From assembly GCA_035547915.1 (NCBI GenBank), contig DASZTS010000135.1:1-64000 (forward strand): 64,000 nt of DNA, written 5' to 3'. Of this stretch, positions 44,458 through 52,663 are shown piece after piece. The DNA is from DASSFG01 sp035547915 (GTDB lineage Bacteria > Planctomycetota > Planctomycetia > Pirellulales > JAICIG01). Each line of letters begins with the position of its first letter. Position 1 is the stretch's first letter. The position numbers were made by a program, and so were the translations under genes. The notes beneath the pieces were generated by a model that saw only the letters and a program-made list of their open reading frames with translations, did not search any database and had not been told where the DNA came from.

Positions 44458-47295
44458 ATGTTTGTCGCGAAGACTGCGCTCCGTAGCGCCCTGCTGGCTG
44501 CCGTTTTAGGCGGTGTCGGCACGCTCCGCGCGCAAGGCGACGAACCGTCGCTCGAGCAGGGATTTTCCGTTGCGGTCCGTCCCTTTCTGGAAACCTACTG
44601 CGTTGACTGCCATGGCAAGGAGAAGCCCGAGGCGCAACTCGATCTGGGCCGCTACGTATCTCTCGAAGCGGTGGCCGCAGACCATCGCACGTTCAAGCTG
44701 GTGCTCGATCGATTGGAAGCCGGCGAGATGCCGCCCGAAGACTCGCCGCATCAGCCGACCGCCGAGGAGCGGAAGGGAGTGGTGGCCTGGATTCGTGCGG
44801 CTCGCGCACGAGACGCGCGCCTGCACGCCGGCGACCCCGGACAGGTGCTGGCCCGACGGCTGAGCAATTTTGAGCTGGATTGCACGGTGCGCGATCTGAC
44901 GGCGGTCGACATGCGCCCCACGCGGCAATTTCCCGTCGATCCGGCCAACGAAGCCGGCTTCGACAACTCGGGCGAGTCGCTGGCGATGTCGCCGGCGCTC
45001 CTCAAGAAGTATCTCGATGCCGCGAGGTTCGTCGCCGACCACGTCGTGTTGAAACCGGATGGCTTTGGGTTCGCGCCTCACGTCGTGGCCAGCGAAACCG
45101 ACCGCGACAAATATTGCGTCGCCCGCATCGTCGATTTCTACCGCTCGCACGCGGTCGATTATGCGGACTATTTTTTCGTGGCTTGGCGATCTGCCCATCC
45201 CGATCCGAACGAGCCGGCCATTTCTCTTTCGGACCTGGCGGCACGGTCGGGCCTAAGTCTGAAATACGTCACCACAGTCCTGGCCACCCTCAACGATCCT
45301 TCGGAGGAATCAGGGCCGCTGGCCGATCTCCGGGCACAGTGGCGGCAACTCCCCGGGGATCCACGCGAGGCCGACGGCGCACGCCGCGGTTGCCAGGCGA
45401 TGCGCGATTGGGTCATCGAAACCCGCAAAAAGTATGTGACGAACGTCGATCCGCTCCCCGTCAAAGGTATTTCGCGCGGCAGTCAGCCTGCCGTCCTATG
45501 GCGGAACCGGCAATGGGCCGACAGGCGCATGCGGTACGAGGGGGATGCGGCGGCCGACCGGTTTTGTCGCGTCTTTCCCGATGCTTTTTACGTGGCCGAG
45601 CGTCCGCCTTACTTCGATCCCAACGGAACGACGCGTGGACGCCTGCTGACGGCCGGCTTTCACCTGATGCAGGGCTATTTCCGCGACGATGGCCCCTTGT
45701 GCGAATTGGTGCTCGACGACCAGGAACGACGTGAACTCGACACACTCTGGCGGGAGTTGAACTTCGTTACCGATGCGCCGCGTCGGCAGTACAAGGATTT
45801 CATCTTCTTTGAGCGGGCGGAGCCACCGCGGTTCGCCAGTGGCGACAACTTTGATTTCGCCCGATCGGAAGACAAAGACACCACGTCGCCCGCCAAGATC
45901 GAGCGGCTACGCCTGGCCTATCTCACGAAAGCTCGCGAGCTTAAGAATAGCGAGGTGGTGATCGAGGCCATCGAGCACTACTTCACCACCGTCGCCACCG
46001 AAATCCTCTGGGTAGACCGGGCCCGCGCCGCGGCGGAAGCCAGCCACCTCTCGGCCCTTGCCCGCTTCGCGGAACGCGCTTACCGGCGGCCGTTGTTGGC
46101 GGCCGAACGCGACGATTTGCTTGCCTTTTACTGGCAGCTTCGCGAGCGCGATGGAATCGACCACGAAAATGCTTTGCGCGACGTCGTGGCCAGTGTGCTG
46201 TTGTCGCCCGATTTCTGCTATCAATTCGCCGCGCCCCAGTCTGGGGCGTCGGTGCAGCCGCTGACAGACTACGAATTGGCCAGTCGCTTAAGCTATTTCC
46301 TGTGGTCGAGCATGCCCGACGACGAGCTGCTGAGCTGCGCCCAGGCGGGCACTTTGCGCGATCCGCAGGTGCTCGTCGACCAGGTTCGACGCATGCTGCG
46401 AGACGACCGCGTGCGCGGGCTGGCCATCCAATTCGCCGGCAATTTGCTCGACTTCCGACGTTTCGACGAGCACAACGGCGTCGACCGCGAGCGGTTCGCA
46501 ACCTTTACGAACGAACTCCGCCAGGCCATGTACGAGGAGCCGATCCGGTTCTTCGTTGCCCTGGCCGCAAAGAATGGCTCGGTGCTCGATCTGCTTTACG
46601 GCGACTACACGTACGTCGACACCACGCTTGCCCACCACTATGGGGTGCCAGAGGCCGAGCAAGGGGCCGATGGCTGGTGGCGCCTCGACGACGCAGGGCG
46701 CTATGGTCGAGGCGGTCTGCTGCCGATGTCCGTCTTCTTGACGAAGAACTCGCCCGGTTTGCGGACAAGCCCCGTCAAACGCGGCTACTGGGTTGTGCGT
46801 CGCCTGTTGGGCGAACGGATTCCCTCGCCGCCGCCGGAAGTTCCCGAACTCCCGAAGGATGAAGCCCAACTCGGCGACCTCACGTTGCCCGAGTTGCTGG
46901 CCCGGCATCGGCAGCAAAAGAGCTGCGCCGCGTGCCACGAGAGGTTCGACTCGATCGGCCTGGTTTTCGAAGGTTATGGCCCGATCGGCGAACGCCGCGA
47001 ACGAGACCTGTCGGGGCATCCGATCGACGATCTCGCGACCTTCCGCGACGGGGCCTCCGGCTCAGGTCTGGACGGGTTGCGCCGTTACTTACGGCAGAAT
47101 CGCCAGGGCGACTTCCTCGACAATCTCTGCCGCAAACTGTTGGTCTACGCTTTGGGCCGCGGCCTGTTGCCTTCGGATGACCCTTTGGTCGACAATATGC
47201 GGGTCGGTCTGGCCGCCGATGGATATCGGTTCGGCGGTCTCGTGGAAGCGATCGTGACGAGCTCACAGTTCCTCAACAAGCGAGGACGAGAATGA
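44458..47295 (+). CDS. DUF1592-type (PSD-like) secreted cytochrome c protein
   Basis: 945 residues. After a signal peptide, a cytochrome c-like module carries CVDCH at residues 48-52. It is followed by the usual planctomycete order of domains: DUF1587 (RLSNFELDCTVRDLT to MSPALLKKYLDAAR), DUF1595-like (FAERAYRRPL), DUF1592 (LASRLSYFLWSSMPDDELL), DUF1588 with a second CAACH (823-827), and DUF1585 at the C-terminus. A long insert (about 205-480) separates the first domains and contains WRELNFVTDAPRRQYKDF. These proteins are exported and always paired with DUF1552 proteins. They are thought to act in degradation of complex organic matter, but no reaction has been proved. The stop codon overlaps the start of the next gene as ATGA. 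Confidence 0.9.
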   Translation: MFVAKTALRSALLAAVLGGVGTLRAQGDEPSLEQGFSVAVRPFLETYCVDCHGKEKPEAQLDLGRYVSLEAVAADHRTFKLVLDRLEAGEMPPEDSPHQPTAEERKGVVAWIRAARARDARLHAGDPGQVLARRLSNFELDCTVRDLTAVDMRPTRQFPVDPANEAGFDNSGESLAMSPALLKKYLDAARFVADHVVLKPDGFGFAPHVVASETDRDKYCVARIVDFYRSHAVDYADYFFVAWRSAHPDPNEPAISLSDLAARSGLSLKYVTTVLATLNDPSEESGPLADLRAQWRQLPGDPREADGARRGCQAMRDWVIETRKKYVTNVDPLPVKGISRGSQPAVLWRNRQWADRRMRYEGDAAADRFCRVFPDAFYVAERPPYFDPNGTTRGRLLTAGFHLMQGYFRDDGPLCELVLDDQERRELDTLWRELNFVTDAPRRQYKDFIFFERAEPPRFASGDNFDFARSEDKDTTSPAKIERLRLAYLTKARELKNSEVVIEAIEHYFTTVATEILWVDRARAAAEASHLSALARFAERAYRRPLLAAERDDLLAFYWQLRERDGIDHENALRDVVASVLLSPDFCYQFAAPQSGASVQPLTDYELASRLSYFLWSSMPDDELLSCAQAGTLRDPQVLVDQVRRMLRDDRVRGLAIQFAGNLLDFRRFDEHNGVDRERFATFTNELRQAMYEEPIRFFVALAAKNGSVLDLLYGDYTYVDTTLAHHYGVPEAEQGADGWWRLDDAGRYGRGGLLPMSVFLTKNSPGLRTSPVKRGYWVVRRLLGERIPSPPPEVPELPKDEAQLGDLTLPELLARHRQQKSCAACHERFDSIGLVFEGYGPIGERRERDLSGHPIDDLATFRDGASGSGLDGLRRYLRQNRQGDFLDNLCRKLLVYALGRGLLPSDDPLVDNMRVGLAADGYRFGGLVEAIVTSSQFLNKRGRE

Positions 47296-48599
47296 ATCGA
47301 CGGACGGTGCTGCGCGGCGTGGGTGTGGCCATGTCGCTCCCTTGGATGGAGTCTATCTCCGTCTGGGGGGGTGTTGCCCCGGCCGCGGAGGCGCCGCCGT
47401 ATCCACGGCGTTTCGCGGCGCTCTTCATGGGCAACGGCATCAATCCCAACCATTGGTGGGCCAAGGAGAACGGCGCCGAACTGGAGTTGAGTCAAACGCT
47501 CGAACCGCTCTCACCGGTGAAGCGCAAGCTGAACGTCGTGAACGGTCTGTTCAACAAGCAGGCGACCGGCGTCGGAATCCATCCCGGGCAGACCGGCAAT
47601 CTGCTATCAGGCGCTGCCTTGCAGAAGGGCGCGGTGCTGAAGGGCGGCATCAGCATGGACCAGGTGCTCGCCGGCCATTTCGAGGAGGAGACGCCGCAGG
47701 CGAGCTTGGTGCTCGGCTGCGAACAGCCGATCACCGGCTATCACGAGAGCAATTTCTCGATGGCCTATAGCTCCCATATCTCGTGGCGCGACGCCGATTC
47801 GCCCGTGCCGATGGAAGTCTATCCATCGCTGGCCTTCGACAGCCTGTTCGACAACCAAGGGAGCAAGCGCACGCGGAGCATCCTCGACCGCGTGGCCGAG
47901 CATGCGGGCGACCTCGGCCGCCGGTTGAGCGGCGGCGATCGGCGCCGCCTGGACGAATACTTGACGAGCGTGCGCGAAGTCGAGAAACAGATCGAGCGCA
48001 CCCGTACCGCGAAAGCGGTCGCCGATGAGCACGCCCGCGACCGTGGCCGGCCGCCACTCAGCATGCAGCGGCCCGACAACGGCCTGCCGGAAGACATACG
48101 CGAGCACATGCGGCTGATGTGCGACGTCATCGCACTCGCCTTTCAGTCGGATAAAACGCGGATCGCGACGCTGCTGCTGTGCCGCGACCTTTCCGGTCTG
48201 TTTTACCCGTTCTTGGATGTGCGGTTGGCCCATCATCCGGCCTCGCACGACGACCGTTCCGACGCTTACGAGCGCGTCGCCCGTTACTACGTCAGCCAAC
48301 TCGCATATCTGGCAAAACGGCTCGACTCCATGCCCGAAGGAGACGGCACGGTGCTCGACCATTCGTGCCTGATGTTTCTGTCGAACATGTGGTCGGGCAG
48401 TCAGCACGACTCGACGAAAGTGCCGCTGCTGTTGGTGGGCGGGCTGGGCGGAAAGCTCTCCACCGGTCGGGTGCTCGATTACACGAACCGCGGCGACGAG
48501 AACCGCAAGCTCTGCGGCCTGTACCTGACCCTACTGGAGCGAATGGGGGTTGACCTTCCGCACTTTGGCGATGCCGACGCGAAACTGGCCGATCTCTGA
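47292..48599 (+). CDS. DUF1552 protein, partner of the DUF1592 cytochrome
   Basis: 435 residues, starting in an ATGA overlap with the preceding gene, so the two are translationally coupled. The N-terminus MNRRTVLRGVGVAMSLPW resembles a Tat signal. The mature part has the family pattern: RRFAALFMGNGINPNHWW, GIHPGQTGNLLSG, and a long helical segment around EYLTSVREVEKQIERT; then KTRIATLLLCRD and a C-terminal HDSTKVPLLLVGGLGG. The fold is related to the alkaline-phosphatase/sulfatase superfamily, but with no proved activity. It is probably exported folded and works outside with the cytochrome. Confidence 0.92.
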   Translation: MNRRTVLRGVGVAMSLPWMESISVWGGVAPAAEAPPYPRRFAALFMGNGINPNHWWAKENGAELELSQTLEPLSPVKRKLNVVNGLFNKQATGVGIHPGQTGNLLSGAALQKGAVLKGGISMDQVLAGHFEEETPQASLVLGCEQPITGYHESNFSMAYSSHISWRDADSPVPMEVYPSLAFDSLFDNQGSKRTRSILDRVAEHAGDLGRRLSGGDRRRLDEYLTSVREVEKQIERTRTAKAVADEHARDRGRPPLSMQRPDNGLPEDIREHMRLMCDVIALAFQSDKTRIATLLLCRDLSGLFYPFLDVRLAHHPASHDDRSDAYERVARYYVSQLAYLAKRLDSMPEGDGTVLDHSCLMFLSNMWSGSQHDSTKVPLLLVGGLGGKLSTGRVLDYTNRGDENRKLCGLYLTLLERMGVDLPHFGDADAKLADL

Positions 48600-48680
48600 G
48601 TGCCGGTCGGTAGCGATACGCCGCGTCTGCCGGCAGCGTCCGGCCCTTTTGCCTGGACGGGGAAGCGGATAACCTCTTAG

Positions 48681-48864
48681 GAGCCTATTCGAGAATCGAT
48701 GTTGCGACAGGAACGGTAGGAACGGTTCGACTCGCCAACAGGTTTTCGGATCGGCTCTAAAATCCTCAGCACGAGCCTATCCGATGATCGGTGTGGCGAC
48801 GTTGACGCACCGCCTACCGGCCATTTTTCGAATAGACTCCAAAAAAGTCCGCCATGTCTGCTTA
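48681..48864 (+). repeat. Imperfect direct repeat upstream of the HEAT-repeat gene
   Basis: Two diverged copies. GAGCCTATTCGAGAATCG at 48681 recurs as GAGCCTATCCGATGATCG at 48773. GTTTTCGGATCGGCTCTAAAA near 48742 recurs as a variant (TTTTTCGAATAGACTCCAAAA) near 48824. The offsets are 92 and about 81 bases, so one copy has lost about 11 bases. The second copy ends at the start codon of the next gene. It could be a duplicated promoter or leader. Confidence 0.45.
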
Positions 48865-49867
48865 CGAACCGCCCACGGCCGTTTCCCCCGACGACCAATT
48901 ACCACCGGTCGAACCGCCCAGCGCCGGTTTCATCGTGCAACTGTTCGTCATCCCCGCACTGATCGTAACGATCATGTTCGTCCTGGGGGCAGGTATCAAA
49001 TGGCTGGTCGAACGCGACAATGATCCGAAGGCGTATGTCGATGCCCTGCGGCGCGACAACGCCGCCCGCTGGCAGGCCGCGAGCGATCTGGCCGATCTGC
49101 TCCGGAATCCGCGCCACGCCAAACTCAAGGATGACGCGAACCTTGCGGAACAACTCGCCGGCATCTTGGACAAAGAGATCGATGACGCCCGCTACGACGA
49201 AATGTCGATCGAGCTGCGGCTCTATTTGTGCCATGTGCTCGGGGAATTCCATGTGCCGGCCGTGCTCGACACCCTCGTCAAAGCGGCCCAGACACAGCGC
49301 GACCCGAAGGAGGCGACGGTTCGCTTCGCTGCCATGAAAGCGATCGCGGTGTGGCTCGACGGCGCTCCGCAAGCGGCCGGTGACACAGCGGAAAAACTCA
49401 TGCCCACGATCTTGGCTGCTTCTCGCGATGAGCAACCACTGTTGCGATCTACGGCCGCCTTCGCGCTGGGGGCGGCGGATCGGCCTGATGCGACGCAGCG
49501 GCTCGAGCGGATGCTCGTCGATAGCTATCCCGACGTCCGCTACAATGCGGCCACCATGCTTGCCCGGCGGGGGAACAGCGCCGCCGTCGAAGTGCTGGCC
49601 GAAATGCTCGATCCCGGCCAGGCGGTGGCCCTGGAAAAGGAAGACGAGCCGCAATCACGCCGGTACAAGCGAGATTTGATCCTCGTCAATGCCCTGCGGG
49701 CCACCGAGGATTTGGCCAAAGAGAATGCGGATGCCGATTTGCGGCCCCTGGTCGAACCGGTCGAGCGGCTGGCGACGCCGGAATCGGCCGGCGGAAGCGA
49801 CCTGCCCGGTGGAATCCAGGTGCAGGCCAAGGAAGTCTTATTGGAACTGAACCAACGTAGGAGTTGA
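48854..49867 (+). CDS. Membrane-anchored HEAT-repeat protein
   Basis: 337 residues. A Pro-rich N-terminus leads to one transmembrane helix (FIVQLFVIPALIVTIMFVLGAGI, about 26-48). The rest is helical, with HEAT-like pairs such as AARWQAASDLADLLRN, TVRFAAMKAIAVWLDG, LLRSTAAFALGAADRPDATQRLERML and DVRYNAATMLARRGNSAAVEVL. HEAT repeats usually act as protein-binding scaffolds. The ferritin-like gene starts 3 bp after the stop, with AGGAG inside the end of this gene, and the respiratory locus follows. An assembly or scaffold role for the bc-oxidase system is possible but is inferred only from position. Confidence 0.8.
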   Translation: MSAYEPPTAVSPDDQLPPVEPPSAGFIVQLFVIPALIVTIMFVLGAGIKWLVERDNDPKAYVDALRRDNAARWQAASDLADLLRNPRHAKLKDDANLAEQLAGILDKEIDDARYDEMSIELRLYLCHVLGEFHVPAVLDTLVKAAQTQRDPKEATVRFAAMKAIAVWLDGAPQAAGDTAEKLMPTILAASRDEQPLLRSTAAFALGAADRPDATQRLERMLVDSYPDVRYNAATMLARRGNSAAVEVLAEMLDPGQAVALEKEDEPQSRRYKRDLILVNALRATEDLAKENADADLRPLVEPVERLATPESAGGSDLPGGIQVQAKEVLLELNQRRS

Positions 49868-49870
49868 CCG

Positions 49871-50323
49871 ATGGCTGCTAATGCCCAAGTGATTGAGATG
49901 CTTCAGGCAGCGTACTGCATGGAGCTGGAAACGGTGATGAACTACCTGGCCAACAGCATCAACCTCGATGGCGTGCGGGCCGAGGAGATCAAGAAGTCGC
50001 TGGCGGCCGACATCACCGAAGAACTTGGGCACGCCACGCAGTTGGGCAACCGCATCAAGCAGGTGGGCGGATTGGTGCCGGGCTCGCTCAAGGTGAAGCT
50101 CGGCAATCAGAAACAGCCGGGCGAGAACACGACCGACGTCGTGGGTGTCATCAAGGCCGTTATCGAAGCGGAAGAGGCCGCCTGCGCCCAATACCGCAAG
50201 ATTATTAAGGCCACGGAAGGTGAAGATTATGTCACCCAAGACCTCTGCATCCAGTTGCTGGCCGCGGAAGAAGAGCACCTGATTCTCTTCAAAGGTTTTT
50301 TGAAGGAATATACGCAGCCATAG
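49871..50323 (+). CDS. Ferritin-like diiron protein (bacterioferritin type)
   Basis: 150 residues forming one four-helix bundle. Diiron ligands are seen in the usual places: Glu of MELETVMNY on helix 1, EELGHA on helix 2, EAEEAACAQY on helix 3 and EEEHL on helix 4. The length is typical of bacterioferritin or Dps-related proteins. It probably stores or handles iron in the cytoplasm, which would suit the many haem proteins encoded downstream. AGGAG lies 7 bases before the ATG, and the gene is probably co-transcribed with the HEAT-repeat gene. There is no obvious haem-binding Met, so plain ferritin-like is the safer name. Confidence 0.85.
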   Translation: MAANAQVIEMLQAAYCMELETVMNYLANSINLDGVRAEEIKKSLAADITEELGHATQLGNRIKQVGGLVPGSLKVKLGNQKQPGENTTDVVGVIKAVIEAEEAACAQYRKIIKATEGEDYVTQDLCIQLLAAEEEHLILFKGFLKEYTQP

Positions 50324-50417
50324 GGGTTTTCACGGTTCGGCGCGCGCGTTATGTTACCGTTTTCAAAGGCGCACGCGCCGCTCTAACTCCGCCCGTGACA
50401 CCTTTCGCCGCAGGCGG

Positions 50418-50445
50418 TTGACAAGCGACCGAAGAACGTTAAAAC
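50418..50445 (+). promoter_or_regulatory. Putative promoter upstream of the Rieske operon
   Basis: TTGACA (50418-50423), a 16-bp spacer and TAAAAC (50440-50445, 4 of 6 matches to the -10 consensus). It lies about 110 bases before the Rieske start and just upstream of the palindrome at 50458-50479. Transcription from it would start near 50452, putting the palindrome in the early leader. Confidence 0.45.
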
Positions 50446-50457
50446 CATTGGAACCGA

Positions 50458-50479
50458 CTTTGTGAAATTTGTCACAAAG
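50458..50479 (+). promoter_or_regulatory. CRP/FNR-type palindromic operator
   Basis: A perfect inverted repeat, CTTTGTGA-N6-TCACAAAG, containing TGTGA-N6-TCACA, which is the classical CRP half-site arrangement. It lies between the ferritin-like gene and the Rieske gene. Placed just downstream of the putative -10, it would suit repression. If the true start site is further downstream it could serve activation. No regulator gene is in the window. Confidence 0.65.
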
Positions 50480-50558
50480 TCTCCTCTCGACACTTGTTTG
50501 CCGTTCGGTGTGGTGTTTTCCGCACCTTGGTCGACGAGCGTCCACAATCAAGCGCATC

Positions 50559-51728
50559 ATGGCTGAGAAGAAGAAGATGTCGGTGGCCGAGATTCTGGCC
50601 GCCGCGCGTAGGGCCGATGGCAAAGGGGGCGCTCCTGAGGCGGCTCCAGCTCAGTCGCCGGAACCGGCCGCCGAAGAGCCGGCAGGGCATGAAGAATCGG
50701 CGGCGCCTGCGGCCGCCGAGCCGGTCGAGTCGGCAAGCGAACCGGTCGCGAGCGAGAAGCCGGCCGCCCCACCAGCGGCGAAGCCTAAGCCGGCGGCTGG
50801 CGGTGCTCGGCCAAGCGTGGCCGACATCCTCAAGGCGGCCCGTGAAGGGAAGGCGGCTGGCGCAAGTCCGGCTCCGCCCCCCGCCGCTCCGAAGGCGGAG
50901 GTCAAACCTGCCGAGCCCAAGGCCGCACCGAAGCCGCCTGCCGCGAAGCCGGCTGCCGCTGCGAAGCCCGCACCCAAGGCCCCCGCGGGGAAGGCAGACG
51001 GCGCCGCGACGAAGGCTGCTACCGCGGGAAAAGATACAGCCAGTATTCTGGCCGCGGCCCGCAAGCAGAATAAGGCTGGGCCGATGACCAAGTCGGAGGC
51101 CGCCGCGAAGCTGAAGCCCGAACCCGAGGCGAAGCCTAAGTCCACGAAACCGGCTGTCCCGCCGATGCCGGCGAAGCCTGCTGCGGCCAAGCCGAAGGCC
51201 AAGGAAGCGGTTGCCGAGGAAGATCGCCGTGGTTTTCTCGCGTTCGCGGTCGGGTCTTTTCTGGGGGTGGGGTTTACGTCCCTGGCGGCGACCGGGGGGT
51301 TGTGGACGCTGGGCTTTGCCCGGTTCATGTTCCCCAACGTTCTCATCGAGCCGCCGAGCAAGTTCAAGGTCGGCTTTCCCGGTGACTTTGCGCCGGGCAT
51401 GGTGGAAGAGAAATTCAAGGCCCAATTCGGCGTGTGGGTCGTGAAGGCGGAGTATCAGGGGCAGATGCAAATCTATGCCCTCAGGACGGTTTGTACGCAC
51501 TTGGGTTGCACGCCCAACTGGCTGGAGGGGGAGCAGAAGTTTAAGTGCCCCTGTCACGGTAGCGGTTTCTATAAGGACGGCATCAACTTCGAAGGCCCCG
51601 CACCGCGGCCGCTGGAGCGTTATGCCATTCATATGGCCGATGACGGCCAGCTCGAAATCGACAAGAGCAAGACGTTTCAAGAGGAAATGGGTCAGTGGAA
51701 GGACGCCTCCTGTTTCGTTCCTGTCTAG
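50559..51728 (+). CDS. Rieske iron-sulfur protein with long Ala/Pro-rich N-terminal extension
   Basis: 389 residues from ATG 50559. The Rieske fold is at the C-terminus: C312-T-H314-L-G-C317 and C330-P-C332-H333-G-S ligate the [2Fe-2S] cluster that takes electrons from quinol in a bc-type complex. A Tat-like anchor (EEDRRGFLAFAVGSFLGVGF) starts near residue 220. Unusually, about 215 residues precede it. They are mostly Ala/Pro/Lys/Glu and carry three copies of a short motif: MSVAEILAAARRADG (7-21), PSVADILKAAREGKA (about 86-100) and DTASILAAARKQNKA (about 157-171). This part should be cytoplasmic. It is followed by two cytochrome b genes. Other in-frame starts (50469) lack support. Core assignment is certain; the role of the extension is unknown. 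Confidence 0.93.
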   Translation: MAEKKKMSVAEILAAARRADGKGGAPEAAPAQSPEPAAEEPAGHEESAAPAAAEPVESASEPVASEKPAAPPAAKPKPAAGGARPSVADILKAAREGKAAGASPAPPPAAPKAEVKPAEPKAAPKPPAAKPAAAAKPAPKAPAGKADGAATKAATAGKDTASILAAARKQNKAGPMTKSEAAAKLKPEPEAKPKSTKPAVPPMPAKPAAAKPKAKEAVAEEDRRGFLAFAVGSFLGVGFTSLAATGGLWTLGFARFMFPNVLIEPPSKFKVGFPGDFAPGMVEEKFKAQFGVWVVKAEYQGQMQIYALRTVCTHLGCTPNWLEGEQKFKCPCHGSGFYKDGINFEGPAPRPLERYAIHMADDGQLEIDKSKTFQEEMGQWKDASCFVPV

Positions 51729-51819
51729 CAGGCGCGGACCAAGTGGAAGGTGGGCGTTTCGTCCTCGCCGGCTAGTGTCCCTAGCATCGAACATTCAGAA
51801 TTTATAGTCAAAAATCGCA

Positions 51820-52596
51820 ATGCCCTCGCTCAGCGAATCGATTCGCAACTCGCAGGTCTGGAAGAGTATTTTTCGGCATCCTATGCCGATCGATCGCCGC
51901 AACCGCATTGTGGTGATGCTCACCAACTTTTTCCTGCACCTGCATCCGGTTTCGGTGAAGAAGCAGGGAATCGCGCTGAGTTACACGTGGTGCATGGGCG
52001 GGGTGACGTTCTTTCTGTTTCTCGTCGAGACCGTCACCGGCGTGCTTCTGATGTTCTATTACCGGCCCACGCTCGAATGGGCTTATAACGACATTCTTGC
52101 GCTACGCGACGTAACCAGTCTCGGCATTCTGCGAGAAATCCACCGCTGGGGTGCGCATGCCATGGTGATTACGACCTGGCTGCACATGTACCGGGTCTTT
52201 CTGACGGGCAGCTATAAGCCGCCGCGTGAGTTCAATTGGGTGGTCGGCGTGATCCTGTTGTTGTTGACGCTGTTGTTGTCGTTCACTGGCTATCTGCTGC
52301 CGTGGGATCAGCTTGCTATCTGGGCTATTACGGTCGGTTCGAACATGGCCCGTGCCACGCCACTGCTGGGGCACGAGGGACCGGGTCAGCAGCTTCTCAC
52401 GCTGGGCGGCATCGATATGATCACGAACGCTTCCGACGCCCGTTTCGCCTTGCTGGGTGCGCGGTTCGTCGGCGAAGAGACGCTCAACCGCTTCTACGTG
52501 TTGCACTGTATTGCTATTCCGCTGGCCGCGTCGCTCTTGATTGCAATTCATTTTTGGCGCGTGAGGAAAGATGGCGGCATAAGCGGACCCTTGTAA
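51820..52596 (+). CDS. Cytochrome b N-terminal subunit (b6-like)
   Basis: 258 residues with four transmembrane helices. The two pairs of haem b ligands are visible in REIHRWGAHAMVITTWLHMYRVF and in RFYVLHCIAIPLAASLLIAIHFWRVRKDGG. The short form covers only helices A-D, as in the b6 subunit of split bc complexes. SFTGYLLPWDQLAIWAITVGSN (helix C and the cd loop region) helps form the quinol-oxidation site. No Shine-Dalgarno precedes ATG 51820. The Rieske gene lies 91 bp upstream, and the C-terminal cytochrome b gene starts about 65 bp downstream. Haem c-i covalent attachment cannot be judged here. Confidence 0.93.
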   Translation: MPSLSESIRNSQVWKSIFRHPMPIDRRNRIVVMLTNFFLHLHPVSVKKQGIALSYTWCMGGVTFFLFLVETVTGVLLMFYYRPTLEWAYNDILALRDVTSLGILREIHRWGAHAMVITTWLHMYRVFLTGSYKPPREFNWVVGVILLLLTLLLSFTGYLLPWDQLAIWAITVGSNMARATPLLGHEGPGQQLLTLGGIDMITNASDARFALLGARFVGEETLNRFYVLHCIAIPLAASLLIAIHFWRVRKDGGISGPL

Positions 52597-52663
52597 GTCG
52601 GCACGCTATGAATCCGCACTTTGTGAGCATAACGCTTCTCTGATCCCTGGTTCCTGAACCTCC

